A stretch of 34,441 bases of DNA from NCBI GenBank assembly GCA_017936565.1, contig JAGBFG010000053.1, positions 1-34,441 of the forward strand, read 5' to 3'. The notes beneath the pieces were generated by a model, which ran no database searches, was not told where the DNA came from, and saw nothing but the letters and a program-made list of their open reading frames with translations. Source of the stretch: Clostridia bacterium (GTDB taxonomy: Bacteria > Bacillota > Clostridia > Oscillospirales > CAG-272). Both the position numbers and the translations under genes were made by a program. Of the stretch, positions 16,280 through 23,524 are shown in pieces. Every line of letters begins with the position of its first letter. Within the stretch, counting starts at the first letter, position 1.

Positions 16280-16993
16280 TTAAATATTGGATAAAACCAT
16301 AGACGCCTCAACGTTCACCTTGCCGTCAGAACGCAGGGTGCGGAATAAATCCTTTTCCCCGACCTTCATATGCAAAAGGGATAAGGTGTCCTTGTATTTC
16401 GCCTCGTTGAGATAATGAATATGAAATTCCGAAACGTATTTTCCTTCCATAGACAGTAAATCGCAAAGCATATTGGCATAACGGGTGTTATTCATATGCA
16501 TATTCAAATCGCATTCCCCATAGCCGACTCTGTGTGAGATTGGCGCGTCAAATTCCATATCAGCAGGGAATATAATGCGAGAGGGGGGCGGCGTTTGGTA
16601 GTCCTCGGGCGGAAAGAAGCAGCCTGAGTCAGCAACGCGAATGGGGCGGCGGGATTCAATATCCACCATAGCCCAAACGGACGAAGCCTCCCCCACTTGT
16701 CCTTCCTCGCTGAACACCAAAGCAACGCGGTTGAAGGAATAGCCGCGGCTCTCGGTGGTGAAGGTTTCTATGCGCAGCTTTTCATAGGGAAGAACGGCGC
16801 GGGAAAGAGAAAGAGAAAAACGGCTCAAAAGGAATGCCGTTCCTTTTTCTCGGAGCTCCTCCAGCGTCGGCCCCAAATGGCGGTGCTGAGCGTTTGCGCT
16901 TTCTTGTATGTAATGCGATAAGGCAGTGACGCTTAGCACACCGTTAAAGTCCAAATCGTGTGAATCCGTAACGTAACGTTCTGTCCATTTCAT
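16280..16993 (-). CDS. Acyl-ACP thioesterase (237 aa)
   Basis: Member of the acyl-ACP thioesterase family (PF01643), a double hot-dog enzyme that releases free fatty acids from acyl carrier protein in the cytosol. Seen: the N-terminal hot-dog with 'SHYIQESANAQHRHLG' (26-41) and 'WAMVDIESRRPIR' (107-119), and the C-terminal hot-dog with 'GECDLNMHMNNTRYANML' (159-176), which contains the Asp162-x-Asn164-x-His166 catalytic pattern. The start at 16993 is supported by AAGGAG upstream; the longer open frame (to 17146) runs into the upstream terminator and is not used. Length is typical of bacterial members. Its promoter may be a TGC-TATACT box inside the upstream hairpin loop. Confidence 0.93.
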   Translation of the reverse strand: MKWTERYVTDSHDLDFNGVLSVTALSHYIQESANAQHRHLGPTLEELREKGTAFLLSRFSLSLSRAVLPYEKLRIETFTTESRGYSFNRVALVFSEEGQVGEASSVWAMVDIESRRPIRVADSGCFFPPEDYQTPPPSRIIFPADMEFDAPISHRVGYGECDLNMHMNNTRYANMLCDLLSMEGKYVSEFHIHYLNEAKYKDTLSLLHMKVGEKDLFRTLRSDGKVNVEASMVLSNI

Positions 16994-17026
16994 AAAAAGA
17001 GTACTCCTTATATCAAATAAAAAGGC

Positions 17027-17096
17027 AAAAAACAACCTTTCCCGTTCATTGCTCTTCCATAGTATAGCAAAGCAAAGAAAAGAAAGGTTGTTTTTT
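17027..17096 (-). terminator. Terminator of mazF with long loop holding a possible promoter
   Basis: AAAAAACAACCTTTC (17027-17041) and GAAAGGTTGTTTTTT (17082-17096) form a 15-pair stem; the loop is 40 bases. On the minus strand it follows the mazF stop and ends in a T-run. The loop contains TGC-TATACT (minus strand, about 17057-17067), an extended -10 that could drive the thioesterase gene. Confidence 0.75.
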
Positions 17097-17114
17097 TTGT
17101 TACAACTCTGTGAA

Positions 17115-17510
17115 TTAGCCAAAATTTTGGTGGCCCGTATAAACACGGCTGTTTCGTTCCTCTTCCGAAACGAGTCCGAAGCTCACGGAAATGGCACTGT
17201 TCACCTTTTCCATGGCAGAGGTGTCTAAATGACCCATTTTCTCGCGCAGGCGTCTTTTGTCTAAAGTGCGGATCTGTTCGAGTAAAATCACGGAATCCTT
17301 GGCAAGACCGACCTCGTCGGCGTAAATGTCAATGTGGGTGGGTAACTTCGTTTTCCCCATACGGCTGGTAATCGCAGCCGCAATTACGGTAGGGCTGTAT
17401 CGGTTTCCAATATCGTTCTGCACAATCAAGACAGGGCGAATACCCCCTTGCTCACTTCCGACAACGGGGCTCAGGTCTGCGTAGTAAATATCTCCTCTTT
17501 TTATGTTCAT
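17115..17510 (-). CDS. ndoA: MazF/EndoA (PemK) mRNA interferase (131 aa)
   Basis: Sequence-specific endoribonuclease toxin of the MazF/PemK family, very close to Bacillus EndoA: '[23 protein letters not shown]' start, catalytic R25 and T48, '[17 protein letters not shown]' in the centre. It cuts single-stranded mRNA at a short motif, halting growth. The start at 17510 has AAAGGAG eight bases upstream; an in-frame ATG at 17561 would add 17 mostly charged residues. No MazE-like antitoxin gene precedes it: the 217 bases up to the DUF378 gene hold none that I can find, nor is alr present. The C-terminal tail (about 115-131, '[15 protein letters not shown]') is longer than in Bacillus. Followed by a strong terminator. 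Confidence 0.94.
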   Translation of the reverse strand: MNIKRGDIYYADLSPVVGSEQGGIRPVLIVQNDIGNRYSPTVIAAAITSRMGKTKLPTHIDIYADEVGLAKDSVILLEQIRTLDKRRLREKMGHLDTSAMEKVNSAISVSFGLVSEEERNSRVYTGHQNFG

Positions 17511-17670
17511 AGGCGCCACTCCTTTGTTTTTATCTCGTTTCCTTTCTTTGTCCGGTTTCATTACTATTTTTGCCTCGTTTGACAGAGATTTAATCATGCA
17601 AAATGTGGAAACTATAAAAAAAGCACCCGTTTTCAGTATATGCACCCATTTTTCTCGTGTTCCGTGTCGA

Positions 17671-17709
17671 AAAAAGAAAAAAGCAACAGTTCCTGAAAGA
17701 AACCGTTGC
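17671..17709 (-). terminator. Terminator of DUF378 gene
   Basis: GCAACAGTT (17683-17691) and AACCGTTGC (17701-17709) pair with one G-T wobble, nine-base loop. On the minus strand it ends in a T-rich run (complement of 17671-17682). It also insulates mazF from upstream read-through. Confidence 0.8.
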
Positions 17710-17727
17710 CTTTCTTATATAGAAAAA

Positions 17728-17943
17728 TCAATCTCTGCTGAATAAAGGCTCGTCAGCGGGACGGAACAAAATGGAAATGCACCAAATGCCTGCCAAGGCC
17801 ACCAGCGTGTATACAATACGGCTGAACAAGGCCAACTGACCGCCGCCTATCCAAGCGACAAAGTCAAAAGCAAACAACCCGATAGATCCCCAGTTCAATG
17901 CGCCGATAATCGTTAAGGCCAGCGCAATCCTATCCAAAATCAT
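17728..17943 (-). CDS. DUF378 small membrane protein (71 aa)
   Basis: Two-helix membrane protein of the DUF378 family (PF04070). Seen: 'LDRIALALTIIGALNWGSIGLF' at the N-terminus, the family hallmark, then 'FDFVAWIGGG' and a second helix (about 36-60) 'FSRIVYTLVALAGIWCISILF'. The start at 17943 (ATG) matches the family N-terminus; AAGGAG lies about 12 bases upstream. A TTG at 17967 overlaps the SD region and is unlikely. Function of the family is unknown. It is a single gene closed by a terminator. Confidence 0.92.
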   Translation of the reverse strand: MILDRIALALTIIGALNWGSIGLFAFDFVAWIGGGQLALFSRIVYTLVALAGIWCISILFRPADEPLFSRD

Positions 17944-18023
17944 CAAGGCTTTTCTCTCCTTTCGCAAATACGGAACAACCGTTTGTTGTTAGTTTGCCCT
18001 GACTTTTTATTTTTATGTTAAAA

Positions 18024-18731
18024 TTATTTTTCAAAATTAGGAATGGAGTCCTTAAAGTAAAAACGCATACGGGCAAGCGCCTTTTTCTCAATGCGGCTCA
18101 CATACGAGCGGGAAATTTGAAGCATCGAGGCGACCTCTCTTTGCGTTTTGGGCGGCAGCTTTCCAAGACCGTAGCGCAAAACGATAATTTGTCTTTCTCT
18201 CTCGTCCAAAACGTCCTTGACACAGCGAAGAGCCTTTTCAATATGCATTTGAATGTCAAGCTCCTCAAGCGCGGTGTCCTCAGTATAGACAATATCGCCG
18301 TAGGTCAAGGGATTGCCGTCACGGTCCACGTCAATGGTTTCATTGATAGAAACCTCAGCGGCTAATTTCTTTTGCGAACGAAAAAACATTAAAATTTCAT
18401 TTTGAATGCACTTGGCGGCATAGGTGGCAAATCTGGCTCCGTTGTTACAGTCAAAGGTATCCACCGCCTTTATTAACCCCAAGGAGCCGATAGAAATTAA
18501 ATCGTCCTGCATAGGATAGGATGCGTAATATTTTTTCACCATATGCGCCACCAAACGCAAATTGTGCTCAATCAGTAAATTTCTTGCTTTTGCATCTCCT
18601 TGCTTTTTTTGTAAAAACAGCTTTTTCTCTTCTTGCGCATTTAAGGGCGGGGGAAAATTCTGCCCGTTTTCAATGCCTAAAATCATACAGGAAAAATGCG
18701 AAAAAATAGCCGCCAAAAAGTGCCAAAACAT
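18024..18731 (-). CDS. sigK: RNA polymerase sporulation sigma factor, pro-sigma-K (235 aa)
   Basis: Late mother-cell sigma factor controlling coat and cortex-maturation genes. The N-terminus (about 1-20) is a hydrophobic pro-sequence, followed by 'NFPPPLNAQEEKK', which aligns with the start of mature sigma-K. Region 2: 'ARNLLIEHNLRLVAHMVKKYY...DDLISIGSLGLIKAVDTF...ATYAAKCIQNEILMFFR' (about 50-120). Region 4: 'DERERQIIVLRYGL' and the helix-turn-helix 'KTQREVASMLQISRSYVSRIEKKALARM' (about 170-225). The start at 18731 is supported by AAAGGA nine bases upstream. The gene is continuous; no skin-type insertion. SigE is the main alternative, but the pro-sequence and the N-terminal match favour sigK. 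Confidence 0.88.
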   Translation of the reverse strand: MFWHFLAAIFSHFSCMILGIENGQNFPPPLNAQEEKKLFLQKKQGDAKARNLLIEHNLRLVAHMVKKYYASYPMQDDLISIGSLGLIKAVDTFDCNNGARFATYAAKCIQNEILMFFRSQKKLAAEVSINETIDVDRDGNPLTYGDIVYTEDTALEELDIQMHIEKALRCVKDVLDERERQIIVLRYGLGKLPPKTQREVASMLQISRSYVSRIEKKALARMRFYFKDSIPNFEK

Positions 18732-18763
18732 TCTTTTTTGTCCTTTCTTGAAAAAGTAGGGCG

Positions 18764-18800
18764 AAAAAGCCACCCTACATACCATATGCAAGGGTGGCTT
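18764..18800 (-). terminator. Terminator of the orphan regulator gene
   Basis: AAGCCACCCT (18767-18776) and AGGGTGGCTT (18791-18800) form a perfect ten-pair stem with a 14-base loop; on the minus strand TTTTT follows. It lies just upstream of sigK and should isolate it. Confidence 0.88.
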
Positions 18801-18818
18801 GTTTCTATGCGGTTATTT

Positions 18819-19481
18819 TTATGGGGCAATGTAATAGCCCTCTTCATCAAGACAAATCAAACGGCGGGGCAGAGCATACGCGCTTTTCACCTTCCCATTC
18901 AATCGGGATATGCGTGACAAAACAGACGACTCCTCTATCTCTTCACCGGGAAAAGAGCAAAGACGGGCTAAATCCTTGGCGCTTATGTGCATAGGATGCG
19001 CCTCGGCTAAAAGCCTTAAAATCTCAATCTGCGAAACAGTAAAGGAAACGGAATGACCGTAAACAAAGGTCTTTTTATGCCGCAAATCCAAATAAAGACC
19101 TCTGACAATCAAATTGCCGTGCTCCTTGGAAGCGTTGGCAAAGGGCGTATGGTGAAACAAAACTCTTTGCAGTAGCGTCTTATAAGACAAGCGGCGGGAA
19201 AACAAAATTTCTTCTGTGATAAGGCGAGAGGGCGAAGCGGATTTCTTGCGGCATAAGGATATGATTTTGATACAGGGTAGGTGTTCCTTCACAACCCGTA
19301 AGCGCTCCTTCATTTCCTTGTCCAAATCGCAAAGCAAAAGGAGTAAAACCTCAGGCTTTTCGGTAAGCGCCCGAGATACAAGCTCACAGGGAAGCGCGTA
19401 TAAGGAGAAGAAATGGCGGGAAGCAAAGCCGCTTTTTATTTTCTTTAACCCAACGGTATCGGGGCTGACGGTTAATAGCAT
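18819..19481 (-). CDS. Orphan winged-helix regulator with degenerate receiver domain (220 aa)
   Basis: The C-terminal ~100 residues match an OmpR/PhoB-type winged helix: 'GLYLDLRHKKTFVYGHSVSFTVSQIEILRLLAEAHP...LSRISRLNGKVKS...RRLICLDEEGYYI'. The first ~110 residues have the length and alternating hydrophobic strands of a receiver domain, but where the phospho-accepting Asp is expected there is 'VLLLLLCDLDKE', with no Asp at the strand end, and the N-terminal acidic pair is missing. It would therefore not be phosphorylated normally. No histidine kinase is adjacent. The ATG at 19481 has AAAGGAG upstream, and the gene has its own promoter divergent from the SDR gene. Targets unknown. Confidence 0.78.
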   Translation of the reverse strand: MLLTVSPDTVGLKKIKSGFASRHFFSLYALPCELVSRALTEKPEVLLLLLCDLDKEMKERLRVVKEHLPCIKIISLCRKKSASPSRLITEEILFSRRLSYKTLLQRVLFHHTPFANASKEHGNLIVRGLYLDLRHKKTFVYGHSVSFTVSQIEILRLLAEAHPMHISAKDLARLCSFPGEEIEESSVLSRISRLNGKVKSAYALPRRLICLDEEGYYIAP

Positions 19482-19512
19482 ACCTTCTCCTTTCTTGTGT
19501 GCATTCCGCTAT

Positions 19513-19541
19513 ATTGTACCGCAAAGATCAGAAAAATGCAA
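19513..19541 (-). promoter_or_regulatory. Sigma-A promoter for the orphan regulator
   Basis: On the minus strand TTGCAT (19536-19541), 17-base spacer, TACAAT (19513-19518). Only 18 bases separate its -35 from the -35 of the divergent SDR promoter, so the two promoters could be co-regulated. Confidence 0.7.
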
Positions 19542-19559
19542 GATGTTTTATGTATATGG

Positions 19560-19588
19560 TTGACTTTTTTTGTGTTAGAATATATAAT
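19560..19588 (+). promoter_or_regulatory. Sigma-A promoter for the SDR gene
   Basis: TTGACT (19560-19565), 17-base spacer, TATAAT (19583-19588). It lies 47 bases before the ATG at 19636. Confidence 0.8.
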
Positions 19589-19635
19589 AATGGCAGAAAT
19601 ATATCCTAAAAGGCAGGGAAAGGGTGTATCCTTGA

Positions 19636-20379
19636 ATGACAATGACGAGTTTAACCTTTCATGGCGGCGGTGTTTTGATAAACGGTGGCAGCCGCGGTAT
19701 AGGGGCAGCCTTGGTTCGCGCGTTTTGCGCGGCGGGGCTTGCCGTAGCGTTTACCTATAAAAACGCGGAAAAGCAGGCGCAAGCTCTTGCAAAGGAAACA
19801 GGAGCTTTTGCCATTTTGGCAGATACAGCTTCCTATGAAGAGGTGCAAAAGGCAGTCAAGCAGGCAGAGGAAAAAGTCGGTTTTATCTCCGTTTATATCA
19901 ACAACGCGGCAGTTTCAGCCGTAAAGCTGTTTACGGACGTAACCCCTTCCGAATGGGAAAATATGCGCGGGGTGAATCTGGACGGCGCTCTCTATTATTC
20001 CCAAGCGGTCTTACCCGCTATGATAGCGCGCAAAACAGGAAGAATGATCAATATGTCTTCCGTTTGGGGAGAGGTCGGCGCTTCTTGTGAGGTGCATTAT
20101 TCCGCTACAAAGGCGGCGCTCTTGGGCCTTACAAGGGCATTAGCCAAGGAAGTAGGACCGTCGGGTATTACGGTTAACGCCATTGCCCCAGGTGTCATCG
20201 ACACCGAAATGAACGGGCATTTAACCGAGGAAGAAAAAAACACTCTCGTTGAAGAAACCCCGCTTTGCCGCTTGGGAACAGTCAATGACGTGGCAAACGC
20301 GGCGCTCTTCTTGGCAAGTCGGGAAAGTGCCTTTATCACAGGGCAAACGCTTGGGGTAAACGGCGGCTTTGGCGTATAA
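19636..20379 (+). CDS. Short-chain dehydrogenase/reductase, FabG-like (247 aa)
   Basis: NAD(P)-dependent oxidoreductase of the classical SDR family, resembling 3-oxoacyl-ACP reductase. Seen: nucleotide-binding NGGSRGIG (16-23), 'INNAA' (88-92), catalytic Ser in 'NMSSVWGE' (139-146), Y155-x3-K159 in 'YSATK', and the C-terminal 'ITGQTLGVNGGFGV'. All catalytic residues are present. SD is weak (AAAGGG about 12 bases upstream), and a second ATG at 19642 could also be used. No other fatty-acid-synthesis gene is adjacent, so a stand-alone reductase with a different substrate is possible; the FabG label is by resemblance only. Confidence 0.85.
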   Translation: MTMTSLTFHGGGVLINGGSRGIGAALVRAFCAAGLAVAFTYKNAEKQAQALAKETGAFAILADTASYEEVQKAVKQAEEKVGFISVYINNAAVSAVKLFTDVTPSEWENMRGVNLDGALYYSQAVLPAMIARKTGRMINMSSVWGEVGASCEVHYSATKAALLGLTRALAKEVGPSGITVNAIAPGVIDTEMNGHLTEEEKNTLVEETPLCRLGTVNDVANAALFLASRESAFITGQTLGVNGGFGV

Positions 20380-20423
20380 AATCAAGGCGGCTCTAAAAGG
20401 TTATAAAAAATTTATAAAATTAC

Positions 20424-20452
20424 TTGCAAAAACGAAAAAAAGATGGTATAAT
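20424..20452 (+). promoter_or_regulatory. Sigma-A promoter for SRP RNA
   Basis: TTGCAA (20424-20429), 17-base spacer, TATAAT (20447-20452), with TGG before the -10. Predicted start near 20459, so the primary transcript has about 38 extra 5' bases, including a hairpin AACGGAC (20464-20470) with GTCCGTT (20481-20487). Confidence 0.82.
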
Positions 20453-20496
20453 AATAAGAGCATAACGGACGGGTGATTTTGTCCGTTCAAATTGGC

Positions 20497-20803
20497 TTTC
20501 CATCAATGGAAAAGGTCATACTAAGCGGGGCAGTAGCGGCGCCTTGTACCCGAAATCCGCTATATCGGGGCCGAATTCTCCTTAGGAGGTGTTGGCTTGT
20601 GCGGTCTGCGCCGCATTCCTTTGTGTTGAAGAATGGGTCTTGTGCAATGAAAAACCGTGAACCATGTCAGGTGGGGAACCAAGCAGCATTAAGCGGAGCT
20701 TTTTATGTGCCACAGGGGTGCCTGTTCGGAGCAAAGTGTGCGGTTAACGCGTGTAAGTTTGCATCGAATTTGGGGTGTATGATCTTTTCCATTGATGGAA
20801 TTT
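20497..20803 (+). ncRNA. ffs: Signal recognition particle RNA, large (Bacillus/Clostridium) type
   Basis: RNA core of the signal recognition particle, which with Ffh targets membrane and secreted proteins. The SRP-S domain is clear: GTCAG (20666-20670), a GGAA tetraloop (20675-20678), and AGCAGC (20682-20687), the Ffh-binding helix 8. The 5' arm 20498-20521 pairs with the 3' arm 20777-20800 over 24 bases with one G-U, forming the terminal part of helix 5. The ~150-base segment between the 5' arm and helix 8 fits the Alu domain of the ~270-300 nt Gram-positive form. Position immediately upstream of dnaX-ybaB-recR is the classical arrangement. Ends are estimated from the helix; processing of the leader is likely. 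Confidence 0.9.
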
Positions 20804-20852
20804 TCTTTGTATCTCTGTTTTTTTGCTTGAATTTCAGATAAGGAGGGGCATT

Positions 20853-22451
20853 ATGCATAAAGCGTTATACCGTAAATGGAGACCGCTTGATTTTGATGAA
20901 GTGGTCGGTCAGCATCATATTACCGACGTTTTGAAATATCAAGTAGCAAACCAAAGATTTTCTCATGCGTATTTGTTCTGCGGCTCTCGCGGAACGGGTA
21001 AAACCTCTTGCGCCAAAATTCTGGCGAAGGCAGTCAACTGTGAGAATAGCATAAACGGAAATCCCTGTCATAAGTGCCCGTCGTGTCTGAGTATCGCAGA
21101 GGGACTTGCTACGGACGTAACGGAGATGGACGCGGCAAGCAACAACGGCGTTGAAAACGTCCGTGACATCAGAGAAGAGGTGCTTTTCGCCCCTGCTTCC
21201 TTGCGTTACCGTGTCTATATTATCGACGAGGTGCATATGCTCTCTCCCAGCGCCTTTAACGCGCTGCTCAAAACCTTGGAGGAGCCACCCTCTCACGTCA
21301 TTTTCATTTTGGCGACAACCGAGCTTCAAAAGCTGCCCGCCACCATTATTTCCCGTTGCCAGCGGTATGATTTTCGCCGCATTGCCACGCAAGCGCTGGT
21401 GGATAGGCTCAAAACGATTGCCACAGCAGAGGGTATTGCCATCGAGGACGATGCCGCTCTCTTAATTGCCCGTATGGCGCAAGGCGGTATGCGTGACGCT
21501 ATCAGCCTTTTAGAGCTTTGCGCGGGGAACAATAATACCGTAAACGCGCAAACCGTGTACGATATGCTGGGCGAGGGAAAAAGAGAGGAAACCCTTTCTC
21601 TTATCCGTGCCATCGCCAAGTGCGATTATGAAAAAATATATGCAACGGTTGCCGAGGTTGTGATGCAATCCCGTGACCTTTCGGTCTTCTGGCAGGAGCT
21701 GATTGATGCCTATCGGGATATGCTCGTGGTAAAAACCAGCCAGAATGCCATCGCCTATTTGGATTTGACGGATGCGGAATACCAAGCGCTTTCGGAAACC
21801 GCGGCGCTCTTTTCCTTGGAGACGATGGTATATCACAGTAAGCTTTTAGAGGAAGCCTTCGCGGTATTGCAAAGAGGTGTTTCTTCCAAACGAAGCACCG
21901 CTGAGCTTGCGCTGACCCGTATGTGCGAGCCGCGCCTTTCCTCTGATACGGCGGCTCTTTTGGCGCGTATCGGAAAGTTAGAGGAAGAGGTTTCAAAATT
22001 GAAAATCGGCGTTCCTATGCCCGTCAGTGAAGAGAAGCCCTCTGTCGAGAAGAAGGAAAAAAACGTTCCGAAGGAAGAGCAAGTCCCCCCGCCTGTCAAA
22101 ACAGCGGCGGAAGAAAAAGCCCCTGCTTCCCCTTCTCAATCAAGCGCGCTTTCTCCCGTTCCCTGTTGGAAGGACGCGGTAGAAATTCTCTCTATGCAAA
22201 AGCGCTCCTTGGCGGGCTTTCTTTCCCGTGTCAGCCTCTTTCACAGCGAGGAAAGAGGATTTGTGTTGCAGGTGGTGGACGATTTTGTCAAAAACATATT
22301 GAGCCAAGAGGATATTCTTCTGGCAATCAAGGCGGTTCTTTCGGAAAAATTGGGAAGAAATATAGTCGGCGAGCCCTTTGAAATAGTCGCCCTGCCCAAA
22401 ACAGCCAAAATGAAAATGGTTGAGGAATGGCAAAACGGAAACAACGAATAA
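20853..22451 (+). CDS. dnaX: DNA polymerase III subunit gamma/tau (532 aa)
   Basis: Clamp-loader ATPase of the replisome. Seen: 'ALYRKWRPLDFDEVVGQ' start, Walker A GSRGTGKTS (44-52), four zinc cysteines C63, C72, C75 and C78, Walker B 'VYIIDEVHM' (121-129), and the SRC arginine-finger motif at 167-169. Residues about 390-435 are a Lys/Glu/Pro-rich linker, followed by a C-terminal tau region. Start at 20853 has AGGAGG upstream; an in-frame ATG at 20823 overlaps the SRP RNA 3' flank and is rejected. At codons 402-404 (GAA AAA AAC) lies an in-phase A AAA AAC slippery heptamer. Followed by ybaB and recR. Confidence 0.96.
   Translation: MHKALYRKWRPLDFDEVVGQHHITDVLKYQVANQRFSHAYLFCGSRGTGKTSCAKILAKAVNCENSINGNPCHKCPSCLSIAEGLATDVTEMDAASNNGVENVRDIREEVLFAPASLRYRVYIIDEVHMLSPSAFNALLKTLEEPPSHVIFILATTELQKLPATIISRCQRYDFRRIATQALVDRLKTIATAEGIAIEDDAALLIARMAQGGMRDAISLLELCAGNNNTVNAQTVYDMLGEGKREETLSLIRAIAKCDYEKIYATVAEVVMQSRDLSVFWQELIDAYRDMLVVKTSQNAIAYLDLTDAEYQALSETAALFSLETMVYHSKLLEEAFAVLQRGVSSKRSTAELALTRMCEPRLSSDTAALLARIGKLEEEVSKLKIGVPMPVSEEKPSVEKKEKNVPKEEQVPPPVKTAAEEKAPASPSQSSALSPVPCWKDAVEILSMQKRSLAGFLSRVSLFHSEERGFVLQVVDDFVKNILSQEDILLAIKAVLSEKLGRNIVGEPFEIVALPKTAKMKMVEEWQNGNNE
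22058..22064 (+). promoter_or_regulatory. In-phase A AAA AAC slippery heptamer in dnaX
   Basis: Run of seven A followed by C, exactly phased so that the zero-frame codons are AAA (403) and AAC (404). The -1 frame after it stays open from 22064 to a stop ending at 22381 (105 codons). It sits in the linker where several bacteria make gamma by frameshifting. No clear stimulatory hairpin recognised. Confidence 0.5.
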
Positions 22452-22495
22452 GCCTGAATATATCGTTTTAAGAAAAGAAAGGAATAAAGATACAA

Positions 22496-22846
22496 ATGAA
22501 GGTCAGACTCCCCCAAAACAACGGTCCTGCCAATATGCAGGGAATGATTCGCCAAGCCCAAAAAATGCAAGAGGATATGGCAGCGGCGCAAGCGGAGCTT
22601 GAAACAAGGGAATACGAGGTTTCCGCGGGTGGCGGCGTCGTTACCGTCAAAATCAACGGAAAAAGAGAAATTCTGGCATTAAATATCGAGCCCGACGTGG
22701 TAGACCCCGATGACGTGGAAACGCTTTCCGATATCGTAATGGCGGCGGTCAATGAGGCAATTCGCAAGGTAGATACCGCGCAAGAAGAGGAAATGGCAAA
22801 GTTTTCGGGTCAAATGGGACAGTTCAACTTGCCGGGGCTGTTCTGA
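22496..22846 (+). CDS. ybaB: YbaB/EbfC nucleoid-associated protein (116 aa)
   Basis: Small DNA-binding dimeric protein found between dnaX and recR in most Firmicutes. Seen: an N-terminal helix 'MQGMIRQAQKMQEDMAAAQAEL', then 'VSAGGGVVTVKINGKREILALNIEPDVVDPDDVETLSDIVMAAVNEAI', the family's central core, and 'FSGQMGQFNLPGLF' at the end. ATG at 22496 has AAAGGA about 12 bases upstream. One base separates its stop from recR, so they are translated as a pair. Role in nucleoid organisation or recombination is known from homologs only. Confidence 0.94.
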   Translation: MKVRLPQNNGPANMQGMIRQAQKMQEDMAAAQAELETREYEVSAGGGVVTVKINGKREILALNIEPDVVDPDDVETLSDIVMAAVNEAIRKVDTAQEEEMAKFSGQMGQFNLPGLF

Positions 22847-22847
22847 T

Positions 22848-23453
22848 ATGGCAGATTACGTCTTGCCGCTTGGTCGGCTGATAGATTCATTCCGCAAGCT
22901 TCCCGGTATTGGAAGCAAAACGGCAACCCGCCTTGCCTTTGCCGTCTTAAATCTCTCCGAGGAGGATGCGGCAAATTTTGCTTCCGCCATTTTGGAGTCG
23001 AAAAACGATATACATACTTGCCCCGTCTGCTGTAATCTGACGCTGGAAGGGCTTTGCCCCATCTGCGCGGACGCTGAGCGTGACGGCAGTATGCTTTGCG
23101 TGGTAGAAACGCCCAAGGACGTAATGGCGTTTGAGCGTGTGCGGGAATACCGCGGTGTTTACCACGTGCTTGGCGGCGTGCTTTCGCCTATGAACGGTAT
23201 TACCCCTGAGATGCTTCATATCAAGGAGCTTCTTTCTCGCTTGGAGGATGATACCGTTAAGGAAATCCTCATCGCCACCAATCCCAATGTGGAAGGGGAA
23301 GCAACTGCTTCTTATCTTGCCCGCCTTTTGAAGCCGTTTGGCGTGAAAATTTCCCGCTTGGCATATGGCTTGCCTGTGGGAAGTGATTTGGAGTATACCG
23401 ATGAGGTAACGCTTCACCGCGCCATTGAAGGCAGGCGTCCGATGAACGGATAA
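22848..23453 (+). CDS. recR: Recombination protein RecR (201 aa)
   Basis: Acts with RecF/RecO to load RecA at gaps during recombinational repair. Seen: helix-hairpin-helix 'KLPGIGSKTATRLAF' (17-31), a zinc finger C58-P-V-C61 and C70-P-I-C73, and the Toprim domain (about 80-175) with 'LCVVETPKDVMAFER', followed by the conserved 'ISRLAYGLPVGSDLEYTDEVTLHRAIEGR' tail. Length is normal. It closes the ffs-dnaX-ybaB-recR block and is followed by two terminators. Confidence 0.97.
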   Translation: MADYVLPLGRLIDSFRKLPGIGSKTATRLAFAVLNLSEEDAANFASAILESKNDIHTCPVCCNLTLEGLCPICADAERDGSMLCVVETPKDVMAFERVREYRGVYHVLGGVLSPMNGITPEMLHIKELLSRLEDDTVKEILIATNPNVEGEATASYLARLLKPFGVKISRLAYGLPVGSDLEYTDEVTLHRAIEGRRPMNG

Positions 23454-23475
23454 AAATACGCTTTACCAATAAATG

Positions 23476-23524
23476 AAAGAGAGAACAAATCGGTCAGATG
23501 CCGAGCTGTCCTCTCTTTTTTTCG
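23476..23524 (+). terminator. Terminator 1 after recR
   Basis: AAAGAGAG (23476-23483) and CTCTCTTT (23511-23518), with an inner CGG/CCG stem in the loop, then a run of T. First of two tandem terminators closing the dnaX-ybaB-recR transcript. Confidence 0.78.

Noticed and set aside
20464-20487. Riboswitch before dnaX
   Set aside because: The structured region is accounted for by the SRP RNA and its leader hairpin; no known riboswitch core was recognised.
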